From NCBI GenBank assembly GCA_025267735.1, contig CM046307.1:3457258-3521257 (forward strand): 64,000 bases of DNA. Reading direction: 5' to 3'. The notes under the pieces were generated by a model that saw nothing but the letters and a program-made list of their open reading frames with translations, was not told the origin of the DNA and did no database searches. Below are positions 42,421-55,620 of this stretch, one piece after another. The stretch's first letter is position 1. Every line of letters begins with the position of its first letter. This DNA comes from Mactra quadrangularis. Its lineage: Eukaryota > Mollusca > Bivalvia > Venerida > Mactridae. Both the position numbers and the translations under genes were made by a program.

Positions 42421-44137
42421 GTGTTTACAGTTTAGTTTCTTTTTTAATAAATACAAAACATTCATATATTACTATGCTGTGAATAGAAATTCATTGATAG
42501 TTATTTGTGGTTAGCCAAACTCAAAAGAAATCACTAATTTTGAAATAAATACCATTAGAGCAATGCAAATAGGTAATGTGTGTGTTGACATGTTGATTTT
42601 GGCTTTGTAAATGCTCAGACGAGCAAATAATGATCGTTTAAAGCGAAATAAATACTAGAAGAAAAAACACGAATGTACATTTATATGTGTTGTAAACTAC
42701 ATGCACTTGCTGTTCAGAGTGTATATATAAATGTAACAGGGAAAGGGACAGTTGTATCAGAATTATGTTCGTGACACTTAAATACTTAATGTTTGGCAAA
42801 ACGCATGTTTTACCTTATAACATCTGGATAGCATCGATACATTTTACTCTTCCTAAACACTCAATATCGCCTTGACACAGGGAAATGAAGATTTTATCGA
42901 ACGTTTTTATAAAAAGAGTTTGAAAACATATCATAAACAACAACAGTAAACATCACAGACCTGATGAACATTTGATATTAAAAGGACGCCTCACAAAAAA
43001 CCATAACGAAAACAATAACCCAAAAGGTTTCCACATAGAACCGGACAGTGACAGCACATACCACTGGGATGTGCCTTACACTGTAGCCATTGTTTGTTTC
43101 TTTGGAGTTTTATCAACATAAACTTTATTTACTTTTTTTAAAGTTTGCATCAAGAAATCAAAACAAGTTCTATCATTTTGCGGGTGCAACATTAATTGCA
43201 AGCCAAGCCAAATATGACAGTTATTGAAACTGGATCTGAATAAAAGTCGGTAAGAAAACATTAGAATATTCAAAACACTTTTCCTCTTGCTTTTTTTCTT
43301 GTAAACTAAACACTAATTAAAAGACTGAAATTATCAAAAGTGCAACAATATTTAAAAAAATTTGGAAAAAATATTCGTAGTATGAATTACATCATACTGA
43401 ATTAGCAGTCCAGATATAATCGGAAATCGATTGTTGGACTTATGATATAGATGTAGATACTTAAAAATGATCTCATTGGATATACTTCATAAATACTACA
43501 TTTGCATGAAGAATATGAAATAATATTGGTATTAAAATATTAGAAATTTATTACAAAAATATGCTCATATACACTGATTGTTAACAAAAATTGTTACCTC
43601 TTTTCAAAAATAAAAGTATGAAAACAGCTTTAACAATAATCCTGGACGCATTATTATGATAATTATAATGTAATACAAGTAAAAAAGTCATGTTCTTTTA
43701 AATCATAAGTCACAAAGTAATAACTTTATGGCAATAACTTACATATACTTTATATATCATAAAATGCTGACGTTTATAAAAATACAAACTTGCTGTTTCA
43801 GTTATTTATTATAAGTAAACTAATCATTTAAGTTACTTCCATATACAAATTTAATAAAAAAAAAACCTTCCACATCCATGTAAACAACAACATAATTCAT
43901 TATGCATAGTTTGTTCTTAAAAAAGATAACATGAGCCAAAAAGAAGTTATACCAAAAAAATATGTTGTTTAAAAAATACAAATTGTCTTTTACCAAATTT
44001 AGTGTTATGAATTTATACATGTAATTAGCACCCTAGCCAGACCTAGTACTATTGTCACATCAATTATTCTGTGCATTGTAAATAGCACATTATATATGTA
44101 ATATTTTATTATGAGTTTGTGAATAAATAGCGAATTC

Positions 44138-44650
44138 TAATCTAGCTATCCTCCCATAAAGGGCCCTTCACTAGATTGCTCAGAATTATGTGTTTAAACT
44201 CTTAAGTATAATTCCGATCTAGCTATCCTCCCATAAAGGGTCCTTCACCAGATTGCTCAGAATTATGTGTTTAAACTCTTAAGAATAATTCCGATCTAGC
44301 TATCCTCCCATAAAGGGTCCTTCACTAGATTGCTCAGAATTATGTGTTTAAACTCTTAAGAATAATTCCGATCTAGCTATCCTCCCATAAAGGGTCCTTC
44401 ACTAGATTGCTCAGAATTATGTGTTTAAATTCTTAAGTATAATTCCGATCTAGCTATCCTCCCATAAAGGGTCCTTCACTAGATTGCTCAGAATTATGTG
44501 TTTAAACTCTTAAGAATAATTCCGATCTAGCTATCCTCCCATAAAATGGGTCCTTCACTAGATTGCTCAGAATTATGTGTTTAAACTCTTAGGTATAACT
44601 CCGATCTAGCTATCCTCCCATGAAGGGCCCTTCACTAGATTGCTCAGAGT
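44138..44650 (+). repeat. 77-bp minisatellite in unit 2, about 7 copies
   Basis: Same repeat as 39178-39535. Most copies read AAAGGGTCC in place of AAAGGGCCC, and one has a 2-bp insertion (AAAATGGGTCC). Distinct variant sharing indicates homogenisation after the large duplication. Confidence 0.92.
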
Positions 44651-44968
44651 TATTGATAAATCAAATTATTGTTAATATAGAAATGCTTATATTTTTCTTT
44701 TAACTATGAAATACATAGCTTATAGACTAAGTACATCATTATCAAGCATCATTAGTACTAATTCCATGTATCTTAAAAATGTCAAAAGTAATTATGTTTA
44801 AATTTTGTCAGATTTAAAAAAAAGGCAAAAGACACAAAATGTTAAAAAAATATTATGTATAATGACTTATATTATTAAATACATAGATGTGTATGTAGTA
44901 AAACGTATCATTTGCTTATGAAATGTATGGTCTAAATGTCTAAATTCAATTGACCTAACAAATTCAAC

Positions 44969-45055
44969 AACAGATACAAGATACAAAAATTTATTTCAAG
45001 TCGGATTACATGATAACAAAATAACATTAGCTTTTATAAGCTATTGTCCGACAAC
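44969..45055 (-). mobile_element. 5'-truncated LINE 3' tail inserted in unit 2
   Basis: This stretch is absent from unit 1 at the equivalent site (39860), where the sequence runs AATTCAACACAAAATTG. On the minus strand it ends AATAAATTTTTGTATC with a repeated GTATCTT tail, which is how short-repeat-ending LINEs finish. A few bases (CAACA) are duplicated at the borders. It dates from after the unit duplication. Confidence 0.65.
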
Positions 45056-47316
45056 ACAAAATTGTAAACAATAGAATCTAAAAATAATAATAATAAATAT
45101 TTCATTTCTACTTATCTATGACATTGAGTTCATGGGTATCTTTCTTGCAGAGAAATAATGTTTTGAAAATGTCTCAATGTTTTCTCAATATATTACTTAG
45201 TTTAAAGTAACATTTAATGAATAATTTTAAACTGCTTTCACTATCTTATTTTAGACAAATTGTGAAAAACTCTGCTATATAACTCATAATTAGAAAAAAA
45301 TAGGTGAAGAAAAGTTCAACGAAGATAGAAACCAAAAAGTTGACAATAAGGACATTATTACATGATATTATAAATGAGAAAGTTACCATAACCATATACT
45401 GATGCCTTCATGAGAAAACGGACAGGCCAAGTTGGGTGTATATTACTTGTCTTTCAAACAGAGTCAATGAGAATCAGCTTTGATTGACATGCCACTTTGT
45501 GTTCATGTTACCTTTATTAAGCAATGAAACTTACAAGACAGTTATGATAGAATGACATTCCATATGTGTATGTTGTTTTAAACGAAGAGAGTTTTTATCT
45601 GGGTATAATATAATAATGACATGTCACAAAGTAAGAATGTTTCTTAATTGAAGATAGGCACCTACATGAGAGTCATGATAGAATGACATGACATAATGTG
45701 TGCTATTATATTAAATGAGCAAAGATACTTACCTGAAGACAATGTAAGAATGACATGTCATATTGTGAGTATGTTATCGTTAAGAAGATAGAAACCTACA
45801 CGAAAGTTATGATAGAACATGTCGTATTATGTGTATGTTATCTGAATAAAAACGATAAACTTCATGAGAGAAATGAAAAACATGATACGCAATATTGTGT
45901 GTAAGTTATCTTAAGTAATAATACACGCATATATGAGGGTTGATAAGATATAACATGTTATATTGTTTGTATGTTATCTAAATTGAAAATAGAAACTTAC
46001 ATGGGAGTGATGATAAAATGACATGCCATATTTTATGTATGTTTTGAGGTAATGGTATGAAGACATGCCTTATTTTGTGCATGTGTTGAGGAAATAATAG
46101 AATGACAGATCATATTGCGTGCTTGTTATCTTAAATGAAGATAGATACTTACCTACGGATAAAATAAGAATGGTACGTTAAATTTGCGTATGTTATCCGA
46201 ATTGAAGATAGAAACCTACATGAGAGAAATGATAAGATGACATGCCATATTTTGCGAATGTTAATTAAATTGAAGATAGAAACCTGCATAAAAATGATGA
46301 TAGAATGACATTTTTATTGTGTATATGTTGTCTAAATTGATGACAGAAATCTATATGAGAGTAAAGGTAGTATGACTTGCCATATGGTACGTATTTGATC
46401 TTAATTCAAGTAAGAAATCTACATGAGCGTAATGATGGAATGACAGGTCATATTAAAAGTTTGTTATCTTGATTAAAGACAGATACTTACCTTGGAATCA
46501 TGTAAGAAAGACATGTAATATTGTATATATGTTATCTCAATTAAAGATAGAAACCTACATGAGAGTACTGATAGAATGATATGTCATATTGTGAGTGTAT
46601 TTAATTAAATGAAGATAGATACTTACCTCGGAAAATAAAATAATGACATGCCATATGGTTTGTATATTTTCTTAAATTAACAAAAGAAACTTATATGATA
46701 GAAATGATATAATGACATGACATATTTTTCAAATGTTATCTTAATTGAAGAAATTAACCAGCATAAAATGATTACAGAATGGCATGTCGTATTAAGTGTA
46801 TGTTATCTTAATTGAAGATAGAAACCTACATGAGAGTACTGATAGAACGACATATCATATTGTGTGTATGTTATCTTTCATGAAAATAGAAACCGTGTGT
46901 ATGCTATCTTTCATGACAATAGAAACCAACATGAGAGTACTAAATCTACTGATAGAATGATTTGACTAGTTGTATGTATGTTATCGTTATTGAAGATAGA
47001 AACTTGTACAAGAGAGTAAGAATAGAATGACATGTTCTTACTTAAATGAAGAAAGATACTTACCTGGGATAATGTAACAATGACATGTCATATTGTTAGT
47101 ATATTTTCTTAATTGAAGATAGAAACTAACATGGGAGTAATAACAGAGAGTAACATGCCAATTTGTGTGTATGTAATTTTGAATGGAGATTGAGTTTTAC
47201 AAAAGAAAAATGTCAGAATTACATGCTATTTTGAGATTATGTTATCTTACTAGAAGAAAGACACCTACATAATGACAATGCTTGAATGACATGTCATATT
47301 GTGTATATGCTTCCTA

Positions 47317-47990
47317 ATTGATGACAGAACACTACATGAGAGTAATGATAGAATGGCATGCCATATTGCATGTTTTTTATCCTAATTGAAGACAGAACAC
47401 TACATGAGAGTTATGATAGAATGGCATGCCATATTGCATGTATTTTATCCTAATTGAAGACAGAACACTACATGATAGTAATGATAGAATGGCATGCCAT
47501 ATTGCATGTATTTTATCCTAATTGAAGACAGAACACTACATGAGAGTTATGATAGAATGGCATGCCATATTGCATGTATTTTATCCTAATTGAAGACAGA
47601 ACACTACATGAGAGTTATGATAGAATGGCATGCCATATTGCATGTATTTTATCCTAATTGAAGACAGAACACTACATGAGAGTAATGATAGAATGGCATG
47701 CCATATTGCTTGGTTTTTTTATATCCTAATTGAAGACAGAACACTACATGAGAGTAATGATAGAATGGCATGCCATATTGCATGGTTTTTTTATCCTAAT
47801 TGAAGACAGAACACTACATGAGAGTTATGATAGAATGGCATGCCATATTGCATGGTTTTTTATCCTAATTGAAGACAGAACACTACATGATAGTAATGAT
47901 AGAATGGCATGCCATATTGCATGTATTTCATCCTAATTGAAGACAGAACACTACATGATAGTAATGATAGAATGACATGCCATATTGTGT
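47317..47990 (+). repeat. 68-bp minisatellite in unit 2, about 10 copies
   Basis: Units read ATTGAAGACAGAACACTACA, TGAGAGTTATGATAGAATGG, CATGCCATATTGCATGTATT, TTATCCTA. Unit 1 has only three (about 42062-42245). Each unit contains the palindrome ATGGCATGCCAT. The open frame across 47730-47936 is a repeat artefact. Confidence 0.9.
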
Positions 47991-48589
47991 ATGTTATCTT
48001 ATTTGAAGATTGAATGACAGATTATAGTGTGCAATGTTTGCTTTTTATATTAATATGATAAGTGTATGCTTGAAATATTTAATGATGGAAAGAGAGTACG
48101 ATTGAGTTCTTTTGTTATACAATTAAAACTTTATATTAATTATATACATATTGTATTCTAGTGTGTGTAATATTGTTACACATTATTTCATTTATACTAT
48201 AGAATAAACATAATCCAAAATAATTTAAAGGCTTAATTACGTAAGTTGTTTTCTAGCACAATACCTTTTCATAAACATATTGCTGTAAAATCTAGTGTTG
48301 TATGTGTTGTCAACCTATTTCCAAATTTTAGTTTCAGTCTACTTTCACTTTGAATTGCAATAAATAACTTGACAATACTTAAGTGAAAATTTAATTAAAT
48401 TAAATTTTTAAAATTTAATTTTGCTGTCCATCGACAGTGTTAGACTGACATAGCGACTTTAAACTTGGTCTCATATTATAATGCCCATAATAGAAATTAT
48501 TTTTGTAAAATATGTGTCTATGTTATTTTATACACAATGATTTTGGTCTTCCAAAATAAACGCTAAGCAAGAATGTGTGATGCTCAACT

Positions 48590-49640
48590 ATATAAAATTA
48601 TCATAAGCAATATTACTTCCCAATTTACACCCTTATTTATTAATTTATTTAAAAACAACCCATCTCATTTTCAAAGTAAGTCCAAAACATTTTCCCTCAT
48701 GTTCAAAGTAACACCCCAAGAAAACTCTGCCATTTTCTACGTAAGCCCTCATCTTCAATCCTTTATTTCTGAAGTAAAACAACAAGAAGCCTTTCTTTCC
48801 CAAACAAAGATACTACCATTCCTTTTACTCCCCAAAACCCAAACAACCTACCCAATAACCCAAGCCTACCACAAACGACTATCCTTCAAGTTCCACAAAT
48901 CTTTATGTCTTAACTAGATAAAACTACTAATAACTTCTACAAGCCAGCAACTAATAGTGACCAGAGCAGTCCGAACCACTGGTGCTGGGAGATATGAAGC
49001 CAATGACTCTTACAAACCCTAACAAACCGAACCCTCTCCATGGGGTGGAAGGGACATATAGGATAGAATATGCATACCGAGACCGGAGATATCGGTGCAA
49101 ATCTCAGATCAGACAGGGACAACCTAAAGACCAAAGGCAGAAAAAAACATGATGGTAAAAATACAATCAGTGAAATAACAACAAAATTAAAGAGTAAAAT
49201 AAACTAGAAATGTTAATTTTTGATGAACTAAGTATGAAAAAATCGTACAAATACATCGATTGGATAAGGAGTCTGATATTTATCACGGACGAAAGTACCC
49301 TTACCCGCACATCCAAGTACATACACAATCATGAACTCACACTCTGTAAACATACACACACCCATACCCCAATACTAACACTCAGTGCTCATACCCACAC
49401 CCAACTCACATTCAGTGCTTAAACACACCCCTACCCAAAGCTCACATCATCAAATTCAAACGCTCCCCATACCCTCTCACTCTTGGATGCTCAGACGCTC
49501 GCCGACCCCACTCACACTCGTTGCTTATATGCACCGCAATCCCTTCACTAACATTTCAACACTCTAATCACCACACTCACATCTCAACACTCATTCTATC
49601 AACCTCACACTCTTACTCCATGCTCACACGACCCCGAATC
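48590..49640 (+). other. G-poor, C/A-rich asymmetric stretch
   Basis: 48590-48920 and 49300-49640 contain very few G on the plus strand, separated by ordinary sequence. The second part is a degenerate CTCACACTCA/CACACCC low-complexity tract. The open frame at 48573-48917 (114 codons) arises because G-poor DNA has few stops. It shows no domain and I do not call it a gene. Confidence 0.5.
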
Positions 49641-50866
49641 CTACACTCTCTCATAGCAAGAAATGTTAAAGTCTTCAATATCCAGTTGATGTGCTATGTT
49701 CAGATTTATAAAAAAATACTTAGTTTATCAACGAATGACATATTGTCGAACAGTAAGGAACTGGCACTAAATTAAAACCGTTTGAAATCGTAATAAGTTC
49801 GTTTATACCCATCGCTTACTGTTTTAAGTAGAAATTTAGATCTACACAAAATATGTATTGAGTGCCAATTCAATACTGTTCGAATATATCTAGAAAATAA
49901 TAGATAGATAAATAAACGCTCACCAAATCCCCACGGTAACTGTCGTAGAGTCTTCCAGCAAGTTGAACCATAACCCGAGTGTTTGATTATTTACCTCTTT
50001 AACTCTTAAGGAAACCATTCATCACTAGTGTTTAATTGCTCAGATTTGATAAATACTTAACTTGAAATAACAGTGACCTTATTACCACTAGCTGAAATAA
50101 AAAAAACCGATTATAGGTAGAATTTAAAGACAAAACTCTATAGTTTTCTTCTACCTGAAATTTCATGTGAAGATAAAAAATCTAAATATAATAGTATAAA
50201 AAATTTGTTCGGTGTATTCAATGTTAAAAACCTATGTGATTTGAACGTAAGAAAAGTCTTTTAGTAAAAAATCGGGGATATCTTAAAGATAAAAACAAGT
50301 TATACCTACACACTAACCTAAAACCACCATACCGAACAACCGAGGCTGTTTTCGTGGGAATAAATGATTTTAAGCTGTACCACAATATTGCGAACTACGT
50401 GTTTCCCCCATAAACTAATGAGTCCAATTTTAAAAGTAGGACGAGTACAAAAATATGTCATATTTACAAAATTGGTCTATACATTTCATGAATAAAAGTG
50501 ATATGTAATATTACGGCTTGTGTCAAACAGGCAGGGTATATACTGAGAGTTACGGGAATGTTTCTTTGGAACTAGACATACAACTTCATACGTAACTGCC
50601 AACTGTCATATAGCGCAAGAAGCTTAGATCCTTGGAACGAGGAACATAACTTCGACAGTGACGATAGGAAAGAATCAAAGCACAGAAGGTTTGTTGGTCA
50701 ATCCGATTGATTTCAAAGAGCAAAATAAAAAAAATATTGAACTATAATTTGCTAATTTGCTTTTACAACTTTTTAAAACCCAACTGAGTACAATGTAAAC
50801 AATTTAGGTGTGAGAGAACTTTTGGATGGCAGTGTATAAGAACGTATACTTCCTTTATTATATCAG
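49641..50866. other. Intergenic sequence, no feature seen
   Basis: AT-rich and without recognised exons or repeats. Confidence 0.35.
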
Positions 50867-51045
50867 TGAGGACCATTGACCATTGCCATCAAACCAATCT
50901 ATACATAGTCAGTTAATTATACCACAGCAGTGCTTCTACAACATGGATCCACTTGGTGAGGACCATGGACCATTGCCATCAAACCAATCTATACATAGTC
51001 AGTTAATTATACCATAGCAGTACTTCTACAACATGGATCCACATG
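50867..51045. repeat. Tandem duplication of about 90 bp
   Basis: GAGGACCATTGACCATTGCC to CTACAACATGGATCCACTTG is followed directly by a near-identical copy ending CTACAACATGGATCCACATG. The minus strand of the second copy carries an exon-like piece after TTTGTTTTCAG (51007-51060; IVRVYHVDPCC and on to a stop), similar in placement to 36087-36146. Confidence 0.7.
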
Positions 51046-51060
51046 GTAAACTCGCACAAT

Positions 51061-52196
51061 CTGAAAACAAAAACAAATATTATATCAAGGATGTTGAATT
51101 TTATACCCGGAAATAAAACAAAAACACAGCAGATGTTACACATGCTTCGCTGAAAATTATGACGGCTAAGTGAATCCCATACTTTCATTATTCATATCAA
51201 ATTGTTACGGTCATTGGTTGTTCGTACCGACAAGTATGAGCCAATCTGATTAAAACCCGATCTAAAATTTTACCGCTCGCATACTCACTAATTTAGATCT
51301 GGCCTTTTCCAAACGAAGGTCACGTTCAGGTGACCTTTTCTCATCATAATATTCATGACGAAATCGTTATGATACGTAACTTGTTTACATCGTCTACGTC
51401 ACGCAATTTGAAATGAGCCGCCCAATCGCAGACTGTGAATAATACCGCTGTTAAATCTGCAGGCAAACCTTGGTCTAAAAATAGAAATTACGAAATCAAA
51501 ATGTGATTAAAAGTGTTTTCGTCTAGATGAAAGCTACGCATTAATTGGTCGACACAAAGTTCATCTCGACGTGACCTTGCATTGACTAAGTAGAGGTCCA
51601 GTACGACAACGCGAGTAGAACAGTCAGGATCTCTGTTTACGGAGATTGAGTATGAGCCATACCCACACATCTGGAATCTAGAGCTTTGTGGCCTGGTACC
51701 CGTCTTACACCAAAAGAAATACCTATGTGATAACAAACTAAGGGTACCAGGGGGCAAAGTGCTAGCTAACGATGTTCTTAGGAAACTCGCCCCTAGAGTA
51801 AGTCTTTAGTAATTTGTGTTCAGGCCGTTCCAGTAAACATTACATATATAAACATTGGTAGTATCATTACACATCAATAAAAAGAGATAACTAATTATAG
51901 CAATTTATTAGTAAAGTAAGTTTAAACATATTTCATTGGCATATCATCATAATTATGGAATTTACAATGTTCATATGCATCATAGATAATGAATTTTGAA
52001 TGATAAAGTAGTCGGCTTAAATCATTGAAATGAATCAAATTATGAACATGTCACATAGTTTCACCTATTGAGTAGACAATTCTATTGTGTAGAGTACAAA
52101 ACATGCATGACCTAATACACGACCTGTATGAGCGAAACCCACACGTGAGTAATCAAAAGTAAGTCTCAAGTAATGTCTGTGTAGTTGATTTGTAAT
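51061..52196. other. Intergenic sequence with an unidentified open stretch
   Basis: On the plus strand about 51607-51808 is open (EYEPYPHIWNLELCGLVPV, KLRVPGGKVLANDVLRKLAP, stop). It looks protein-like but I do not recognise it. There is no start or splice border, so it could be an old transposon fragment. Confidence 0.25.
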
Positions 52197-52252
52197 AAGG
52201 GAAGCAACTCATTCAGTATAATTGTTTATTATTTGTACGAGTTGTTTCCCTT
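52197..52252. repeat. Short hairpin with 14-bp arms
   Basis: AAGGGAAGCAACTC pairs with GAGTTGTTTCCCTT (one mismatch) around a 28-nt AT-rich loop. AAGGGAGNTAACTC-like ends are frequent in molluscan short repeats. Confidence 0.5.
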
Positions 52253-52519
52253 GTCTATCTAATTATATGTACGAAACTACTGTCAACAACTGACCATTCG
52301 AGAAATTCTTGATACGAACCTCTGCATAGGCCATTGGGCAAGAACGATAATTCAGATAGCTTCATTTTATCCATGTTTATATTGGTATAATTATGTGCTA
52401 TTAAAATGGTTTTCGGTTGTGCGTGTTCATTCAAATAAGAAAATACTTCGAAAAAAAGATAATACAAATGTAGGTAGATACTAAGTAGTGAGGCGACCGG
52501 GGTAATAATGGTCAGCTTG

Positions 52520-52907
52520 TGTATCTAGATAAAAATCCATGGTCCGAACTGAGATACGAACCCACGATCTCACGTGTTGTAAGCTGATACTCTACTAAGT
52601 CGCCACAAAAAACTACCTTGAAGGAAAGGGAATACAATGGCCGTTTTGTACATCTGCAGCATACACCCCCTCACTGACAGAATTCGTCCTGGTATTCTTT
52701 GAAATTGGATGTCGGTGGGACAATTTTTACAGTCACACAATTCCAAGTGGGTTATTTACGTTGCGCGCTTAATATAACCCGATAAAAATCCATGGTCCGA
52801 ATTGAGATTCGAACCCACGACCTTTCTAGTCGTAAGTGTTCCACGTAGCCATTAAAGCTAACTTGAAGGCTAGGGAGTGCATGTGCCGTATTATACCTCT
52901 GCTACGC
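52520..52907 (-). mobile_element. TRIM-like element with tRNA-like LTRs, copy A
   Basis: Two direct repeats, 52773-52907 (5' LTR on the minus strand) and 52520-52661 (3' LTR), enclose about 111 bp. The LTRs start near TGTAGCAG (here decayed) and end near GTTACA. Each contains a tRNA-like T-arm (GTGGGTTCGAATCTC in the 5' LTR). Directly after the 5' LTR the minus strand reads TTAAGCGCGCAACG, a mutated version of the primer-binding site clear in copy B. A G-rich tract (GTGAGGGGGTG) precedes the 3' LTR. It has no coding capacity. This is the most diverged of the three copies; no target duplication was found. Confidence 0.65.
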
Positions 52908-53490
52908 GTGTAAAGTCACTGTGTATCAAACAACAATAAGCCTAGACAATTTAGACGCATACGCCCAAGCAAGAAAACAATGATGCAAGAAATGAATTTC
53001 ACAATAATAACCTTACTAAAGTAATTAAAACTGTGTAGCAACATATATATAACAAAATATAATATATAAAATACCTTGAACAATGTAATTCATTCCAAAA
53101 TTCACAAAAACCATCATAATATAACAAATTTCAAATTCAAAATGGCTGTAATTTTTCTGGTCGTATTTGATTGGATATCAGATTAGCGTTGATTTGAATA
53201 AGAATAGTAAGAGGTTAAAGTTCATAGGTGACAAATTGATAGGTCAACACAGAACTGGACTAATTACATATAGATTAAGAATGGTGTGGACGAATTTTGC
53301 GCTGACTCATTGAAATAACGACAAGTATAAGTTAATCATTTAATAGTCAACTAAATAAAGCTGTGCATTAAGTAAAAAGCAAGATTAATTGACCTGAAAT
53401 TGTATCGAGTCAAGAAAATTTTTCTACGACTCACCACACCAACTGTAAGCATACGGCACTGATTACAGCCATTTCATACAATGTATGAAA

Positions 53491-53640
53491 TTCATAGGTA
53501 CCCATTCCTTGGTGTAGTGAAGCAATCGCAGGTAAATTTCTTGTTCAAGGAAATTAGCAGTTCCCTAATAGGATTCGAACCCAGGACCTCTCGATTCCTA
53601 AGCGCGCGTCTCCCCATACGAGGGTGGTATTGTTCCGTTG
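53491..53640 (-). mobile_element. tRNA-derived SINE (CTTCCTTGA family)
   Basis: On the minus strand the tRNA-like head has a good box B (CCTGGGTTCGAATCC). It is followed by TTTCCTTGAACAAGAAATTT, ACCTGCGATTGCTTCACTAC and AATGGGTACC. Same family as 15958-16105 and 57925-58070. Confidence 0.68.
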
Positions 53641-54184
53641 CACCTATAGATATATCGACCGTACTTAGTAAAGTCGGTGATGTATAAGCATGAAATTACA
53701 GAAACACACATCAATAAAAATGTAATAGACACTTACTAATCACTTATTAGTACATGTATTCACATTTTAATTGTTTCATTCCAAATATATCACAGAATGT
53801 GTATTCCAAATATATAAACATTTTCTTATAAACTACCCTCCAATGTCCCCTGTTTCCTAAGGGCCAGACTAAGAACATGAAGAGAATATTAAAATAATCA
53901 AATATCTTATTTACAAAAATCAATACACGTTGCAGAAACAAAGGCGTGGTTAAAATAATCCCTATCACTGAATACACGTTGTTTAGACAAATAAATCCCG
54001 TGCGTTTTATTCTAAAATCGCTTACCGTGTAAACTCCGTTTCCGTTCTTACAAAAACGTCATGGTTACTTCCCCTTGATGGCAATTTTAATTTACTTTCA
54101 GCATTTGTTTTGATAGTTATTCCACCCACATATTTCTAGTAATTGTTAACTTGTTCCTATGACTAATTGTAACTTGTACTATTT

Positions 54185-54420
54185 ATACTGGGTTTAACGC
54201 CGTGTCAACACAATATTAAGTTATTTTACGGCATCCAGCGCACCAAACCTAGCTTGCCTGGGATTTGTTTATAACCAGTACTCACACACCCTTCCACGAG
54301 GCCAGAAACGTCTCCATATACATTATTCATGGAGGAAAATTGATATTATTGCCATTGAGATTCGAACCCGTACCCCCCTCGAGACACTAGATTCGAAATA
54401 CAGGCGCACTAGTTCTAATT
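54185..54420 (-). mobile_element. tRNA-derived SINE
   Basis: The minus strand shows GTACGGGTTCGAATCTC (box B), then CAATTTTCCTCCATGAATAA, the body with GGAAGGGTGTGTGAGTACTG and the tail GGCGTTAAACCCAG. Same family as 35668-35940. It ends about 30 bp before TRIM-like copy B. Confidence 0.68.
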
Positions 54421-54448
54421 TGTAAACTTGTTCCCATAAATACATGTA

Positions 54449-54852
54449 TGCAGCAGATGTATTTTACGACACTTCCTTGCCTTCAAGCTAGCTTTCATCA
54501 TGGGGAGATATCTGATTAACTATCTGCTTATGACTGAAGAGGTCGTAAGCTCAAATCTCAGTTCAAACTATGGATTTTATTGGGTTACATTTGGCGCCCA
54601 ACGCAAAAAAATCGTCTAGGAATTGTTGGCTTGCATCTTAAGATTGTCCTGCAGACATTCAAGCTCCAAGAATTCGAGGACGAATTCTGTTAAGGAGGGG
54701 TATATGTAGCAGAGATGTAACACGGCACTTGTACTCTCTTGCATTCAAACTAGCTTTTATTAATTTAATGGTGACGTGGTAGAGTCCACTCACGACTCGA
54801 GAGGTTGTGTGTTTAAATCTCAGTTCGGACCATGGATTTTTATCGGGTTACA
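54449..54852 (+). mobile_element. TRIM-like element with tRNA-like LTRs, copy B (best signals)
   Basis: 5' LTR 54449-54589 (141 bp), internal part 54590-54704 (115 bp), 3' LTR 54705-54852 (148 bp). The 3' LTR starts TGTAGCAGAG; both LTRs end GGGTTACA. Two bases after the 5' LTR comes TGGCGCCCAACG (54592-54603), which is complementary to the 3' end of tRNA-Lys and is a classical retroviral-type primer-binding site. Just before the 3' LTR is TTAAGGAGGGG (about 54690-54700), a polypurine tract. LTR, PBS, PPT, LTR in about 400 bp with no gag or pol defines a terminal-repeat retrotransposon in miniature, mobilised by a partner element. Each LTR also holds a tRNA-like segment (GAGAGGTTGTG plus a decayed T-arm). 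No 5-bp target duplication is visible. Confidence 0.74.
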
Positions 54853-54889
54853 TATAGCAAACACTTTTTTCGTCACATTTAAAGTTGTG

Positions 54890-54984
54890 AAAAATGCGTT
54901 TCTATGCTCGTATGAAATTTGTAAGCTAACGTGTTTTTCACACAAGTTGTGAAAAACACGGGTTGTGAAAAATGAGGTTCAACA
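54890..54984. mobile_element. Truncated foldback element (GGTTCAACA end)
   Basis: The right half matches 22531-22669 (CACAAGTTGTGAAAAACACG, then AATGAGGTTCAACA). The left end is eroded. Confidence 0.6.
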
Positions 54985-55189
54985 TACGTTTATTTATACA
55001 CACGTTGCTAATAATTGGCATCGACTAGAAAAGCATTGCAGTCGATGGAAATGATATTTTAGTTTTCAAATTCTAAGAAAGACAATCTAATGCAGTTAAC
55101 GAAAACTTAGTCGTACGAGTTCCTACCCTTAAAAACATATTGCAACCATTTTTAACAGCAGCCATGCGCAAAGGATGTTTGACTAAACC

Positions 55190-55620
55190 CTACATAGTAA
55201 GCAACAACAAAAACGAATAAAATCCATCGTCATCATTATAAACAACAGCAACAACAAACAAAAACTACTATCATTATAATAAAACCAACACCAACGAATG
55301 GAATTAAGCTACCATTATCATAAATACAAGAGCCATAACAGCGGATCAAAACAACTATCACAATTATGTTTAAATTAATTCAGCAACAACAGCAACGAAA
55401 AGAAACTATCGTTATCATTTCAAATAACAACAGTGTTCAACGAATCAACATTATAATCACTATTATGAACAGCAGCAACAACAGCGAATCAAATTCATCA
55501 CAAAAATCAACAGCAACGACATTAAATTACCCTAAATACTATCACATTACCATATATATAGATACAACAGCAACAACAACCAACCAAAACTACCATCATA
55601 ATTAATACTGTAACAAAACA
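55190..55620 (+). repeat. Degenerate CAA/CAG-rich repeat
   Basis: A low-complexity tract of AACAACAGCAACAAC and ACTATCATTATAATA pieces alternating with a period near 60 bp. The open frame at 55366-55605 (Gln/Asn-rich) follows from this composition and is not called a gene. Confidence 0.65.

Larger units (their letters stand above)
42421..48160 (+). repeat. Macrosatellite unit 2 (5.7 kb)
   Basis: Second copy of the 5-kb unit, closely similar throughout. It is longer because the 77-bp array has 7 copies, the 68-bp array has 10 copies instead of 3, and a LINE tail of about 86 bp has inserted at 44969-45055. It also lacks a short A-rich piece present near 37960 in unit 1. It ends at TTGTATTCTA, the equivalent of the unit 1/2 junction. 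Confidence 0.88.

Noticed and set aside
47730..47936. 68-codon repetitive frame (RTLHES.DRMACHIAW)
   Set aside because: Arises from unit-length changes in the 68-bp minisatellite; absent from unit 1.
48573..48917. 114-codon open frame
   Set aside because: G-poor strand has few stops; no domain, no splice borders, Phe/Ser/Thr/Gln-rich as the composition predicts.
55366..55605. Asn/Gln-rich frame resembling a prion-like protein
   Set aside because: Product of the degenerate CAA/CAG repeat; no start context, no exon borders.
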